The notes under the pieces were generated by a model. The model was not told the DNA's origin. It searched no databases and saw only the letters and a program-made list of their open reading frames with translations. Both the position numbers and the translations under genes were made by a program. A stretch of DNA of 64,000 nt, taken from positions 1,238,550 through 1,302,549 of the forward strand of contig NZ_LT960614.1 of NCBI RefSeq assembly GCF_900231165.1, given 5' to 3'. This document shows, in pieces, positions 47,565 to 55,835 of the stretch. Source of the DNA: Hartmannibacter diazotrophicus (lineage in GTDB: Bacteria > Pseudomonadota > Alphaproteobacteria > Rhizobiales > Pleomorphomonadaceae). The stretch's first letter is position 1, and every line of letters begins with the position of its first letter.

Positions 47565-47649
47565 CCTCTTCCGACAGACGCAATACGCGGCTGTCCTTCT
47601 GCATCTCGTGCTATGACTCTGCTTCATCAGGGAACTGATGGGGGGCGAC

Positions 47650-48138
47650 ATGAAGTCCGACAGTTCACACAGCTTCGACCGTGCACTTGTGTCTGTGCCG
47701 GGCGGGGAGCGCGTCGCCCAGACCCCCTTCGGTGCGCGGATCGTCATACACGCAACGGCCTCGGAAACCGGAGGCGCTCTGGGGATGTGGGAAACCTTCA
47801 CGCCTCCGGGCCATGGACCGGCACCACACACCCACACCCGCGAGACGGAGGTCTTTCGGGTCATTCGCGGCACTTACCGCTTTACCTGCGGCGAAGATGT
47901 CTTCGATGCCTCTCCGGGAACGGTCGTGGTCTTGCCGCCATTCGTCCAGCACGCATGGGTCAATATCGGCAACGAGCCGGGGCAGATGTTCGCGACGGTG
48001 ACGCCTGGCGGATGCGAACAGCTTTTCCTCGATATCGCCGCATCCGGCGCCACGACGCCTGAAGAGATCGCTGTCATCGAGGCGCGACTCGGCATCATCA
48101 ATGAGGCGACTATGGCTCTGGCCGCAAGGGATCATTGA
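47650..48138 (+). CDS. Cupin-domain protein
   Basis: 162-residue single-cupin protein. Cupin motif 1 is HTHTRETEVFRVIRGTYRF and motif 2 is GTVVVLPPFVQHAWVNIG. The His/His/Glu and second-motif His can bind a metal ion, but whether it is an enzyme or a binding protein is unknown. ATG at 47650 has GGGGGCGAC upstream; another ATG four codons earlier is possible. It follows the SRAP gene by about 85 bases. Confidence 0.88.
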   Translation: MKSDSSHSFDRALVSVPGGERVAQTPFGARIVIHATASETGGALGMWETFTPPGHGPAPHTHTRETEVFRVIRGTYRFTCGEDVFDASPGTVVVLPPFVQHAWVNIGNEPGQMFATVTPGGCEQLFLDIAASGATTPEEIAVIEARLGIINEATMALAARDH

Positions 48139-48341
48139 GGCAACCTTGAAAGCCATCGGCTTCGAAGACCGTCCGCCACACAGTTTGGATGGAGCGCTGC
48201 GCCGAACCGGTCCAGGCGTCAAACCGTCAAGACTTTCCGGTCCAATGGAACGGATTCGCCGCCCAAGAGTTACTTCCGCACACCAGTGAAACGACTTCAA
48301 CGGCAGACGCGGCGACCCTGTTTCCGCGCGGAGGGAAACTC

Positions 48342-48500
48342 GTGACCATCGGAACCATTCTCCTCATCATCCTCATTCTGATCCTGCTCGGCGTCGTCCC
48401 GGCCTGGCCGCATTCGCGCGCCTGGGGCTATGGCCCGTCCGGCATCGTCGGCGTGATCCTGATCGTCCTCCTGCTTCTCGTCCTGCTTGGACGAATCTGA
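48342..48500 (+). CDS. DUF3309 small membrane protein
   Basis: 52 residues from a GTG with GGAGGGAAACTC upstream. Two hydrophobic helices (TIGTILLIILILILLGVVP and GVILIVLLLLVLLGRI) flank AWPHSRAWGYGPSG, which is the DUF3309 consensus. Found widely in Alphaproteobacteria with no known function. The upstream frame extension lacks family sequence and is non-coding. Confidence 0.88.
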   Translation: MTIGTILLIILILILLGVVPAWPHSRAWGYGPSGIVGVILIVLLLLVLLGRI

Positions 48501-48533
48501 CGGCGGGGCTTCGGAATTTCATCAGCGAAAACG

Positions 48534-48562
48534 GCGACGGCGGCCTCATGGGCCGCCGTCGT
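48534..48562. terminator. Hairpin terminator between DUF3309 and ald
   Basis: Perfect 11-base stem CGACGGCGGCC / GGCCGCCGTCG with a TCATG loop. The AAAA on the plus-strand left side becomes a T-tract for the minus-strand ald transcript, so it mainly serves ald. It sits between convergent genes. Confidence 0.82.
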
Positions 48563-48588
48563 TGCATTTGTCTGAAGGTCTTCAGCGT

Positions 48589-49707
48589 TCAGGCGGCAAG
48601 CGCCATGGCCGGGGCCACGAAGCTCTCCGCGAGCGCTTCGGCAACCGCCGCGTTGGTCAGCCTGCCGGCGTGGACGTTGAGACCGTTGGCAAGATGGGGG
48701 TCGTCCGCGAGCGCCTTCTTCCAGCCCTTGTCGGCAAGCGCCAGCGTGAAGGGCAGGGTGGCGTTGTTCAGCGCATAGGCCGAGGTGCGGGCAACGCCGC
48801 CTGGCATGTTGGCGACACAATAGTGGACGACGCCGTCGACCAAATAGGTCGGATTGGAATGCGTGGTGGCGCGCGACGTCTCGGCGGCACCACCCTGATC
48901 GATGGCGACGTCGACGATCACCGAGCCCGTCTTCATGGCCGCGACCATCGGCCGGGTGATCAGCTTCGGTGCGGCGGCGCCGGGGACGAGAACGGTGGAG
49001 ATCACCAGATCGGCCCGGGTCACGAGGTCACCGATGATCTGGGCATTGGCATGGGCCGTCTTCACGCGGCTGCCGAAGGTCGCGATCTGGCGACGCAGCA
49101 CGTCGAGCGAACGGTCGACGACCGTGACCTGCGCGCCGAGGCCGATGGCGATCTGGGCCGCGTTGGTGCCGGCGACACCGCCGCCGAGGATGACGACCTC
49201 GGCCGGCAGAACGCCCGGCACGCCGCCGAGCAGCACACCCATGCCGCCGCTCGCATTCTCAAGACAATGCGCGCCCGCCTGCGGGGCCATGCGGCCCGCG
49301 ACTTCCGACATCGGCGCCAGCAGCGGCAGCGCGCCGGAGGCGCTCGTGACCGTTTCGTAGGCGATGCAGGTCGCGCCGGACGCCATCAGGTCATGGGCCT
49401 GGTCGGGATCAGGAGCAAGGTGGAGATAGGTGAAGAGGATCTGGTTTTCGCGCAGCTTCTTGCGCTCGGCTGCCTGCGGCTCCTTGACCTTGACGATCAT
49501 GTCGGCGGCGGCGAACACTTCGTCGGCCGTGTCGAGGATTTTCGCGCCGGCGGCGGCATAGGCGGCGTCGTCCGCGCCGATGCCCTTGCCCGCGCCAGCT
49601 TCGATCACGACCTCGTGGCCGTGGGCAACGAGTTCGGCAACCGACGTCGGCACCAGACCGACGCGATCCTCATGGTCCTTGATTTCCTTCGGCACACCAA
49701 CGCGCAT
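48589..49707 (-). CDS. ald: Alanine dehydrogenase
   Basis: Reversible NAD-dependent deamination of L-alanine to pyruvate and ammonia. 372 residues. MRVGVPKEIKDHEDRVG at the start, Lys75 in VKVKEP and His96 in YLHLAPD are the known catalytic pair. The NAD motif is VVILGGGVAGTNAA. AGGAGGATGCC precedes the ATG. It is divergent from an Lrp/AsnC regulator, a classic arrangement in which the regulator activates ald in response to alanine. Contributes to pyruvate supply alongside MaeB. Confidence 0.97.
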   Translation of the reverse strand: MRVGVPKEIKDHEDRVGLVPTSVAELVAHGHEVVIEAGAGKGIGADDAAYAAAGAKILDTADEVFAAADMIVKVKEPQAAERKKLRENQILFTYLHLAPDPDQAHDLMASGATCIAYETVTSASGALPLLAPMSEVAGRMAPQAGAHCLENASGGMGVLLGGVPGVLPAEVVILGGGVAGTNAAQIAIGLGAQVTVVDRSLDVLRRQIATFGSRVKTAHANAQIIGDLVTRADLVISTVLVPGAAAPKLITRPMVAAMKTGSVIVDVAIDQGGAAETSRATTHSNPTYLVDGVVHYCVANMPGGVARTSAYALNNATLPFTLALADKGWKKALADDPHLANGLNVHAGRLTNAAVAEALAESFVAPAMALAA

Positions 49708-49795
49708 GGCATCCTCCTGACACTGATGAATGACCTGTTCCCCGCCTTCGGCTTTTTGCGAAGGCTTGGAAAATATGATCAATCCGGCGTCATGC

Positions 49796-49876
49796 AATTT
49801 CCTGCGTCATTGAGGGGCTATGGATCAATTTTTTCGAAGAATATGCTATAAAGGCGGGAGATAGACGCAGGAAATT
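49796..49876. promoter_or_regulatory. Long-spaced inverted repeat in the ald/Lrp divergent promoter
   Basis: AATTTCCTGCGTC (49796-49808) is repeated exactly inverted as GACGCAGGAAATT (49864-49876), 55 bases apart and ending just before the Lrp start. In addition TATGATCAAT (near 49775) and TATGGATCAAT (near 49820) form a direct repeat. Together these are candidate Lrp-type operator sites. Confidence 0.55.
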
Positions 49877-49879
49877 CGA

Positions 49880-50341
49880 ATGATCCAGATCGACAGCATC
49901 GATCGCGCCATCGTCAACGCGCTGCAGGAGAACGGCAGGCTGACCAATGCGGAGCTTGCCGCGGGCGTGAACCTCTCGCCGTCGGCCTGTCTTCGTCGTG
50001 TCCGCCTGCTGGAGGAAAGCGGCCTCATCCAGAAGACCGTGGCGCTGCTCGATCCGCAACTCGCTGGCGTTCCCGGCACGGCCTATGTCTTCGTCACGCT
50101 GGAAGGTCAGGGCAGGGCGGCGCTCGATGCCTTCGAGCGCGCCATCCGCCATGTGCCGGAAATCACCGAGTGCTATCTGCTCGCCGGCCAGCACGACTAC
50201 CTGATGCGGGTCGTCTACCACGACAGTTCCGACCTGGAACGGCTTCACACCGAAATTCTGACCCCGCTGCCGGGCGTAGTGCGCGTCCAGTCCACGTTGA
50301 CGCTTCGAACGGTCAAGCGGACGACCAAGCTGCCGGTCTGA
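49880..50341 (+). CDS. Lrp/AsnC-family regulator, probably of ald
   Basis: 153 residues. N-terminal helix-turn-helix (SIDRAIVNALQENGRLTNAE to SPSACLRRVRLLEESG, about 6-48) and a C-terminal RAM/AsnC ligand-binding domain with YVFVTLEGQ and ITECYLLAGQHDYLMRV. Divergent from ald with 172 bases between starts. Such regulators (AldR, BkdR types) respond to amino acids, here most likely alanine. The operator candidate directly upstream would allow autoregulation. Confidence 0.94.
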   Translation: MIQIDSIDRAIVNALQENGRLTNAELAAGVNLSPSACLRRVRLLEESGLIQKTVALLDPQLAGVPGTAYVFVTLEGQGRAALDAFERAIRHVPEITECYLLAGQHDYLMRVVYHDSSDLERLHTEILTPLPGVVRVQSTLTLRTVKRTTKLPV

Positions 50342-50525
50342 CGCCGGACGGCCACCCCACGATCTCCAACCGGCGATCACCGGGTGCTCACGGTGAGTTG
50401 CAATCCTGTGATGAGCCTCGGCTCCCGGTCGATGGTAGTTTTTCTTCCGTGAACGCGCCGCCAGGCAATCGGTTGGAGGAACCGGTGGCGGCTGCGGATG
50501 TCACGCGCGAAGGGGGGATGTCAGG

Positions 50526-50990
50526 ATGACAATCGGATTTTCAGGACACGGCCTCGGCGCCGGATTGGGACTGTTTGTGCTTGCCGCCGTGATGCATGTC
50601 GTGCCGGCCCTTGCGGGCGAGATCAATGTGCAGGACGGCGCGGCGATCTCCGGCTACGACCCGGTCGCCTATTTCGAGGACGGCATGCCGGTCGAGGGCA
50701 AGCCCTCGATCACAGCAACACACAAGGGAGCGGAGTTCCGCTTCGCGAGCGAGGCGCACCGCGCCGCCTTCATCGCCAATCCGGAGAAATTCGCGCCGCA
50801 ATATGGCGGCTACTGCGCCTTCGCCGTCGCCCAGGGCGCCAAGGCGAAGATCGAGCCCGAGGCTTATTCGATCGTCGACGGCAAGCTCTACCTGAATTTC
50901 GACAAGAGCGTGCAGGCGAAATGGAGCGAAGACATCCCCGGCTACGTGATGAAGGGCGATGCCTATTGGCCGAGCGTCAAGGACCAGTAG
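50526..50990 (+). CDS. Exported YHS-domain protein
   Basis: 154 residues. Signal peptide with hydrophobic core at 9-27 and probable cleavage after ALA at 30. The mature protein has the YHS-like core ISGYDPVAYFEDGMPVEGKP, FRFASEAHRAAFIANPEKFAP and YGGYCAFAV, where Cys97 is the single Cys. YHS domains are often near metal transport and may bind metal; here that is inferred. A GGGGGGATGTCAGG precedes the ATG. Neighbours do not reveal a pathway. Confidence 0.9.
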   Translation: MTIGFSGHGLGAGLGLFVLAAVMHVVPALAGEINVQDGAAISGYDPVAYFEDGMPVEGKPSITATHKGAEFRFASEAHRAAFIANPEKFAPQYGGYCAFAVAQGAKAKIEPEAYSIVDGKLYLNFDKSVQAKWSEDIPGYVMKGDAYWPSVKDQ

Positions 50991-51057
50991 GTGCTGGCGG
51001 TGCCGAGCGCTCGCTTCTCGCCAGCTTTCCGTCAACTCTGCGACCACGGGTCAGGTC

Positions 51058-51576
51058 ATGAATGCCGCAATTGGGCAGATAGCCCGTCAGGATGATCCCG
51101 GAGCAGGGGAACTGTGCTTCGTCCCCCTGTCGCAGGTGAAGCAGCACGACATCATCGCGCTCATGAACAACGACACGGTGGGCCGGCAGCTGCCGTTGCT
51201 TGCGGGTGAATTCTCGTCCGACGCCTGCAAGGCATTCCTCTCGGCGAAGCAGAAGCTCTGGGACGACCATGGCTTCGGCCCCTGGGCCTTTCTCATCAAG
51301 GGAGAATTCGCCGGCTGGGGCGGCTTGCAGCCAGAGCAGGGCGAGGCCGATTTCGCACTCATCCTTCACCCCGATTTCTGGGGCTGGGGACGCCGGATCT
51401 TCGAGCGTGTGAAGCATCAGGCCTTCGGCGAGATGAAGCGGGACTCGATCACGATCCTGCTTCCTCCAACCCGGTCGAATTCGCGGGCCGTCACCCGGTT
51501 GGGCTTCGTCGAGGACGGCGAGGTGACCGTCGACGGTGAACGCTTCAGGCGATTCCGGCTGAGGAAGACCGGTTGA
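51058..51576 (+). CDS. GNAT-family N-acetyltransferase
   Basis: 172-residue acetyltransferase-like protein. The segment WAFLIKGEFAGWGGLQPEQGEADFALIL and HPDFWGWGRRIFERV form the acetyl-CoA-binding beta-alpha unit, and SNSRAVTRLGFVEDGEV is the typical C-terminal end. It resembles the RimJ/RimL-type GNAT branch. The start at 51058 has GGGTCAGG upstream; the frame upstream overlaps the YHS gene. Substrate unknown. Confidence 0.88.
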   Translation: MNAAIGQIARQDDPGAGELCFVPLSQVKQHDIIALMNNDTVGRQLPLLAGEFSSDACKAFLSAKQKLWDDHGFGPWAFLIKGEFAGWGGLQPEQGEADFALILHPDFWGWGRRIFERVKHQAFGEMKRDSITILLPPTRSNSRAVTRLGFVEDGEVTVDGERFRRFRLRKTG

Positions 51577-51633
51577 CCGGGATCGCCTCTTCGCTCGCCT
51601 GCTCGCGGACAGGCCTCGGCAAGACGAGGCGAA

Positions 51634-51882
51634 TTACGCCTCGCCCGCGTCCTTGAGGAAGGGCTCCACCTTGCCCTTGAGCTTCAGCGTCATCGGCTGG
51701 CCCTTGCGGTCGAGCGTCTTGCCTGCGGCGACGCGGATCCAGCCCTCCGAAACGCAGTATTCCTCGACGTTGGTCTTCTCGGTGCCATTGAAGAGGATGC
51801 CGATGCCGCGCTCCAGAAGGGCGGCGTCGTGGAAGGGGCTGTCGGGATTGACGGACAGGCGGTCCGGCAGGGCTTCGCTCAT
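51634..51882 (-). CDS. DUF3297 protein
   Basis: 82 residues matching DUF3297 almost throughout: [54 protein letters not shown] and [10 protein letters not shown]. The family is short, soluble and of unknown function, common in Alpha- and Gammaproteobacteria. The ATG at 51882 aligns with the family start. Convergent with the GNAT gene. Confidence 0.92.
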   Translation of the reverse strand: MSEALPDRLSVNPDSPFHDAALLERGIGILFNGTEKTNVEEYCVSEGWIRVAAGKTLDRKGQPMTLKLKGKVEPFLKDAGEA

Positions 51883-52112
51883 CGGATTGCCTTTCATGGC
51901 GTGTGAGTGGCGTTCGAGAAGCGCTGATAGCGCATCTTGTCGCCAAGGTGAACTCAATCCGGTCGGACGGCGGCGAAGAGGAAGACTCTTGCCAACACTC
52001 CGCCATCAGGATGATCTATCGATCGCGGATCGGGACGCCGCGATTTGCGGGGCCGCAAGACGTCTTGGGTATCGGTAGCGGCAGATGTCGTCCCGTTGGA
52101 GACAAGGCAATC

Positions 52113-52547
52113 ATGAAGCGGCGCATTTCGATCATGGGCCCGGTGTTCCTCATGACATCGGTCCTTTCCCTTGGGGCCGTCATTGCGCAGGACGCGGCCG
52201 CCCCGGACGGGGATGACAATGACGGCATGATGATGGAGAACATGGACCATGGGGCCATGGGGACGGGCGACGGCGAGGCCACGCCGGCCGATTCGCCGGC
52301 GAGCGCGGCCTTCGTCGCCGCCAACGCCCGCATGCATCAGGCCATGAACATCCCGCTGACCGGGGATGCGGATGTGGACTTCGTGCGCGGCATGATTCCG
52401 CATCACCAGGGCGCGGTCGAGATGGCGAAGATCGTGCTGCAATACGGCAAGGATCCAGAAGTCCGCAAATTGGCGGAAGGCATCATCGCCGCGCAGCAGC
52501 AGGAAATCGCCTTCATGAACGCCTGGCTCGACAAGCACGGCAACTGA
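52113..52547 (+). CDS. DUF305 exported protein
   Basis: 144 residues. Signal peptide (about 1-25), a Met-rich linker ([15 protein letters not shown]) and the DUF305 four-helix, ferritin-like domain with [13 protein letters not shown], a pattern of His/Met residues suited to copper binding. DUF305 proteins are often near copper resistance genes; none is adjacent here, so copper handling is inferred. Start is the ATG at 52113 with an AAGG upstream. Convergent with aroC. Confidence 0.9.
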   Translation: MKRRISIMGPVFLMTSVLSLGAVIAQDAAAPDGDDNDGMMMENMDHGAMGTGDGEATPADSPASAAFVAANARMHQAMNIPLTGDADVDFVRGMIPHHQGAVEMAKIVLQYGKDPEVRKLAEGIIAAQQQEIAFMNAWLDKHGN

Positions 52548-52571
52548 GGCCGAGCGCGGTTCGGCTTTGGG

Positions 52572-53696
52572 TCACCCCCTGTGCAGGGGATAGTCCACCG
52601 GGCCCGGGCGGCCGGTCTGGCCGCGATGACGCAGGAACTGGTCGGCGATAACGCAGGCGATCATCGCCTCGCCGACCGGAACGGCGCGAATGCCGACGCA
52701 GGGGTCGTGCCGGCCCTTGGTCCTGAGATCCACTTCCTCGCCGGTCGCCGAGACCGATTGCCGGAGCGTCAGGATCGACGAGGTCGGCTTGATCGCAAAA
52801 CGCGCGACGATCGGCTCGCCGGTCGAAATGCCGCCGAGGATGCCGCCGGCCTTGTTGGACAGGAACACCGGATGGCCGTTGGGGCCGAGCCGCATTTCGT
52901 CGGCATTTTCCTCACCGGTGAGTTCGGCGGCGCCAAAGCCTTCGCCGATCTCTACGCCCTTGACCGCGTTGATGGACATCAGCGCCGAGGCGATCTCCTG
53001 ATCGAGCTTGGCGTAGATCGGTGAGCCGAGGCCGGCCGGAACGCCTTCGGCGACGACTTCCAGCACCGCGCCGACCGAAGACCCGGCCTTGCGGATGCCG
53101 TCGAGATAGTCTTCCCACTCTTTCGCCGCGACCGGGTCGGGGCAGAAGAAGGGGTTCTCGTCGACAGCCGCCCAGTCCCAGCGGCTGCGGTCGATCTTGT
53201 GCGGGCCCATCTGCACCATCGTGCCGCGGATGGTCATGCCCGGCAGCACAAGGCGGGCGACGGCGCCAGCCGCCACCCGCGCCGCGGTTTCACGCGCCGA
53301 GGAGCGTCCGCCGCCGCGATAGTCGCGCACGCCGTATTTCATGTCGTAGACATAGTCGGCATGACCCGGCCGGTATTTGTCGCGGATCTCGCCGTAGTCC
53401 TTGGAGCGCTGGTCGACGTTGCGGATCATGAGCGAGATCGGCGTGCCGGTGGTCACCAGCCCGTCGGTGCGTTCGTCCTCGAAGACGCCGGAGAGAATCT
53501 CGACCTGATCGGGCTCCTGCCGCTGCGTCACGAAGCGCGAGCCGCCCGGACGGCGCTTGTCGAGCCAGTGCTGGATCATGTCCGCCGAGATCGGCAGGCC
53601 GGGCGGACAGCCATCGACCACGCAGCCGAGCGCGGGCCCGTGGCTTTCGCCCCAGGTGGTGACGCGGAAGAGATGACCGAAACTGTTGTGCGACAT
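52572..53696 (-). CDS. aroC: Chorismate synthase
   Basis: Final step of the shikimate pathway: EPSP to chorismate with reduced FMN. 374 residues. [18 protein letters not shown] near the N-terminus, [18 protein letters not shown] and [17 protein letters not shown] near the C-terminus are the three family signatures. Upstream on the same strand lie the histidine phosphatase and fabI, separated by two palindromes. It is the end of the minus-strand run and is convergent with DUF305. Confidence 0.97.
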   Translation of the reverse strand: MSHNSFGHLFRVTTWGESHGPALGCVVDGCPPGLPISADMIQHWLDKRRPGGSRFVTQRQEPDQVEILSGVFEDERTDGLVTTGTPISLMIRNVDQRSKDYGEIRDKYRPGHADYVYDMKYGVRDYRGGGRSSARETAARVAAGAVARLVLPGMTIRGTMVQMGPHKIDRSRWDWAAVDENPFFCPDPVAAKEWEDYLDGIRKAGSSVGAVLEVVAEGVPAGLGSPIYAKLDQEIASALMSINAVKGVEIGEGFGAAELTGEENADEMRLGPNGHPVFLSNKAGGILGGISTGEPIVARFAIKPTSSILTLRQSVSATGEEVDLRTKGRHDPCVGIRAVPVGEAMIACVIADQFLRHRGQTGRPGPVDYPLHRG

Positions 53697-53788
53697 GGCC
53701 GGGCCCGGTGAGAGCGGCGAAGCCTTCGCCGCGTGTTTGCGTGGCGCCGTGTTTACGTGGGCAGCAGCGCGCGGTCAAACAGCCCTTT

Positions 53789-53839
53789 GGAGCGGTTCAC
53801 GGTCATATGGCTTCATATGAGCGTCGTTCGAACCGCTCC
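53789..53839. repeat. Palindromic element upstream of aroC (first of two)
   Basis: Arms GGAGCGGTTC (53789-53798) and GAACCGCTCC (53830-53839) enclose an inner TCATATG / CATATGA hairpin. A partial match, GTCATATGGTTTCA, occurs near 34928. It is probably an interspersed repeat. Confidence 0.75.
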
Positions 53840-53853
53840 AGCACTCCGAAAAC

Positions 53854-53905
53854 AGAGCATTTCCCTGTCGATTAGGTCCCTACCTGATCGACAGGGAAAT
53901 GCTCT
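53854..53905. repeat. Palindromic element at the end of the phosphatase gene (second of two)
   Basis: Perfect 19-base arms AGAGCATTTCCCTGTCGAT (53854-53872) and ATCGACAGGGAAATGCTCT (53887-53905), reaching two bases into the stop codon of the minus-strand histidine phosphatase gene. There is no T-tract, so a transcript-stabilising or attenuating role is more likely than plain termination. Confidence 0.85.
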
Positions 53906-54548
53906 AGATCCAGCGACCCTCTTGCCCGTCCCAGGCAAAGAAGCGCTTTTGCGGCACGGAGAGCTCCATGAGCTCCTCGACCGGAATCCGCTGCAGGATG
54001 GCCCGGAAAACGCGGCTCACCGCCCCGTGCGAAACGATGACGGCCGGACCGTCGATCGCCGCCAGCCAATGCGCCGTGCGGGCCATCAGGTCGGCATAGC
54101 TTTCGCCGCCGGGAGGACGATGGTTGAAGGGATCGGCGCGGCGCGGCTCGAATTCCTGCGGACGCGTCGTCTCGATCTCGGCCATGGAAAACCCTTCCCA
54201 TGTGCCGAAGGTGATTTCCTTCAGGCGATCGTCGTAGGAAATGGCCGCGGGATCGATACCGAGTTCGCCGGCGACGATCTGCATCGTTTCGCGCGCCCGT
54301 GCCATCGGCGAGGCGAAAAAGCGAAACGCGGACGGGGCTATGCCCCTGTCCTCAAGATGGGTCTTGAGCGTCTGCCCGTTTCGCCGTGCCTGGCCGCGGC
54401 CCTTGTCGTTGAGCGGGATGTCCGTCTGGCCCTGAAGCCTCAGCGCGGCGTTCCAGTCCGTCTCGCCGTGGCGGATGAAGACCATCGGCAGCGCCACGGC
54501 GCTGCGGATGGCCTTTGAAACCTCGCCCGGCACCAGCCTATCAAGCAT
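53904..54548 (-). CDS. Histidine phosphatase (phosphoglycerate-mutase-like)
   Basis: 214 residues. The catalytic RHG motif is FIRHGETDWN, the second basic region is FFASPMARARETM, and the second catalytic His is in VSHGAVSRVF. Substrate may be a sugar phosphate or nucleotide; not resolvable. The ATG at 54548 overlaps the fabI stop (ATGCTTGA), implying coupling. An ATG at 54485, just before the RHG motif, is an alternative. Confidence 0.9.
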   Translation of the reverse strand: MLDRLVPGEVSKAIRSAVALPMVFIRHGETDWNAALRLQGQTDIPLNDKGRGQARRNGQTLKTHLEDRGIAPSAFRFFASPMARARETMQIVAGELGIDPAAISYDDRLKEITFGTWEGFSMAEIETTRPQEFEPRRADPFNHRPPGGESYADLMARTAHWLAAIDGPAVIVSHGAVSRVFRAILQRIPVEELMELSVPQKRFFAWDGQEGRWI

Positions 54549-55362
54549 CCTTGACGACGGAGATGTCCGGTGCGTCCACGGCCTTCATGCCGACGACATG
54601 GTAGCCGCTGTCGGCGTGGTGGACTTCGCCGGTCACCGAGCGCGACAGATCCGAGCAGAGGTAGAGACCGACGTCGCCGACCTCGTCGGTGGTGACCGTG
54701 CGCTTCAGCGGCGAGTTATACTCGTTCCACTTCAGGATATAGCGGAAGTCGCCGATGCCGGAGGCGGCCAGCGTCTTGATCGGGCCGGCCGAAATCGCGT
54801 TGACGCGGATGCCCTTGCCGCCGAGGTCGACGGCGAGATAGCGCACGCTCGCCTCGAGCGCCGCCTTGGCGATGCCCATGACGTTATAGTGCGGCATGAC
54901 CTTCTCGGCGCCGTAATAGGTCAGCGTCACGATGGAGCCGCCATTCGTCATCAGCTTTTCGGCGCGCTGGGCGACCGACGTCAGCGAATAGCAGGAGATC
55001 AGCATGGTCTTGCTGAAATTTTCTTCCGACGTGTCGACATAGCGGCCGGTCAGCTCGTCCTTGTCGGAAAAGGCGATGGCGTGGATCACGAAGTCCAGCG
55101 AGCCCCATTCCTTCTCGATGGCGCCGAAGCAATCGTCCATCGACTGCTTGTCGGTGACATCGCAATGGCCGAAGACCTGACCGCCCACTTCGGCGGCCAG
55201 CGGCTCGACTCGCTTGCGCAGGGCATCGCCCTGATAGGTGAAGCCGATGAGACCACCTTGGGAATGGATCGACTTGGCGATGCCCCAGGCAATCGACCGG
55301 TTGTTCGCGAGCCCCATGATCAGGCCGCGCTTGCCCGCCATCAATCCCTGTGCGTTCGCCAT
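54541..55362 (-). CDS. fabI: Enoyl-[acyl-carrier-protein] reductase, FabI type
   Basis: NADH-dependent reduction of trans-2-enoyl-ACP, the last step of each fatty-acid elongation cycle. 273 residues. SDR fold with MGLANNRSIAWGIAK as the cofactor loop. Catalytic Tyr159 and Lys166 (HYNVMGIAK), and Tyr149, match FabI numbering. The ATG at 55362 has GGAGACAAGT upstream; another ATG four codons earlier is possible. First gene of the fabI-phosphatase-aroC strand run. Confidence 0.96.
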   Translation of the reverse strand: MANAQGLMAGKRGLIMGLANNRSIAWGIAKSIHSQGGLIGFTYQGDALRKRVEPLAAEVGGQVFGHCDVTDKQSMDDCFGAIEKEWGSLDFVIHAIAFSDKDELTGRYVDTSEENFSKTMLISCYSLTSVAQRAEKLMTNGGSIVTLTYYGAEKVMPHYNVMGIAKAALEASVRYLAVDLGGKGIRVNAISAGPIKTLAASGIGDFRYILKWNEYNSPLKRTVTTDEVGDVGLYLCSDLSRSVTGEVHHADSGYHVVGMKAVDAPDISVVKDA

Positions 55363-55835
55363 ACTTGTCTCCATGTCATCCACTTGACCGACCCGCCTGC
55401 CGGAGGGCGTGACCTCATTGCATAGCAATATGCGGCTCGCAAGCCTTTGCCGGTGCCGATTGCTGCCGGTGAAACGAAGGTTGCGCGAGCCGTCACGCCC
55501 AGAACTGGTCTTGTCCGCGCCGGTCGATTGCCGGTGATTACGCAATCGTCGTAGCTGTGGACAAGCTCCTCCTGCGCCGCGAACAGACAGTTGCGATGCA
55601 CCGAAAGGAGGACACCTTGTAGCTGAGGGAATGTTTCGAGGAAATATATTCCGTTTGCAGAGCACACGCAGCCGGCTTCACTTTTTGAGTCAGGATCTTT
55701 CATGAACCGACTTGCATGACAGCGGCATGACATCGCTGGTCTTTCCGGTTCAAAGCCTTGACAGGGCCTGGAGCGCCACTGATCCTCGGGCGCCTTCGGG
55801 CCGCACCCTCCCAGGCTCTTCCGGATCAAGACCCC
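55363..55835. other. Divergent intergenic region between fabI and the FAD-linked dehydrogenase
   Basis: About 470 bases with two divergent promoters expected. A TTGACA near 55759 with no clear -10 is the best element seen. No RNA gene, repeat or small gene recognised. Confidence 0.5.
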
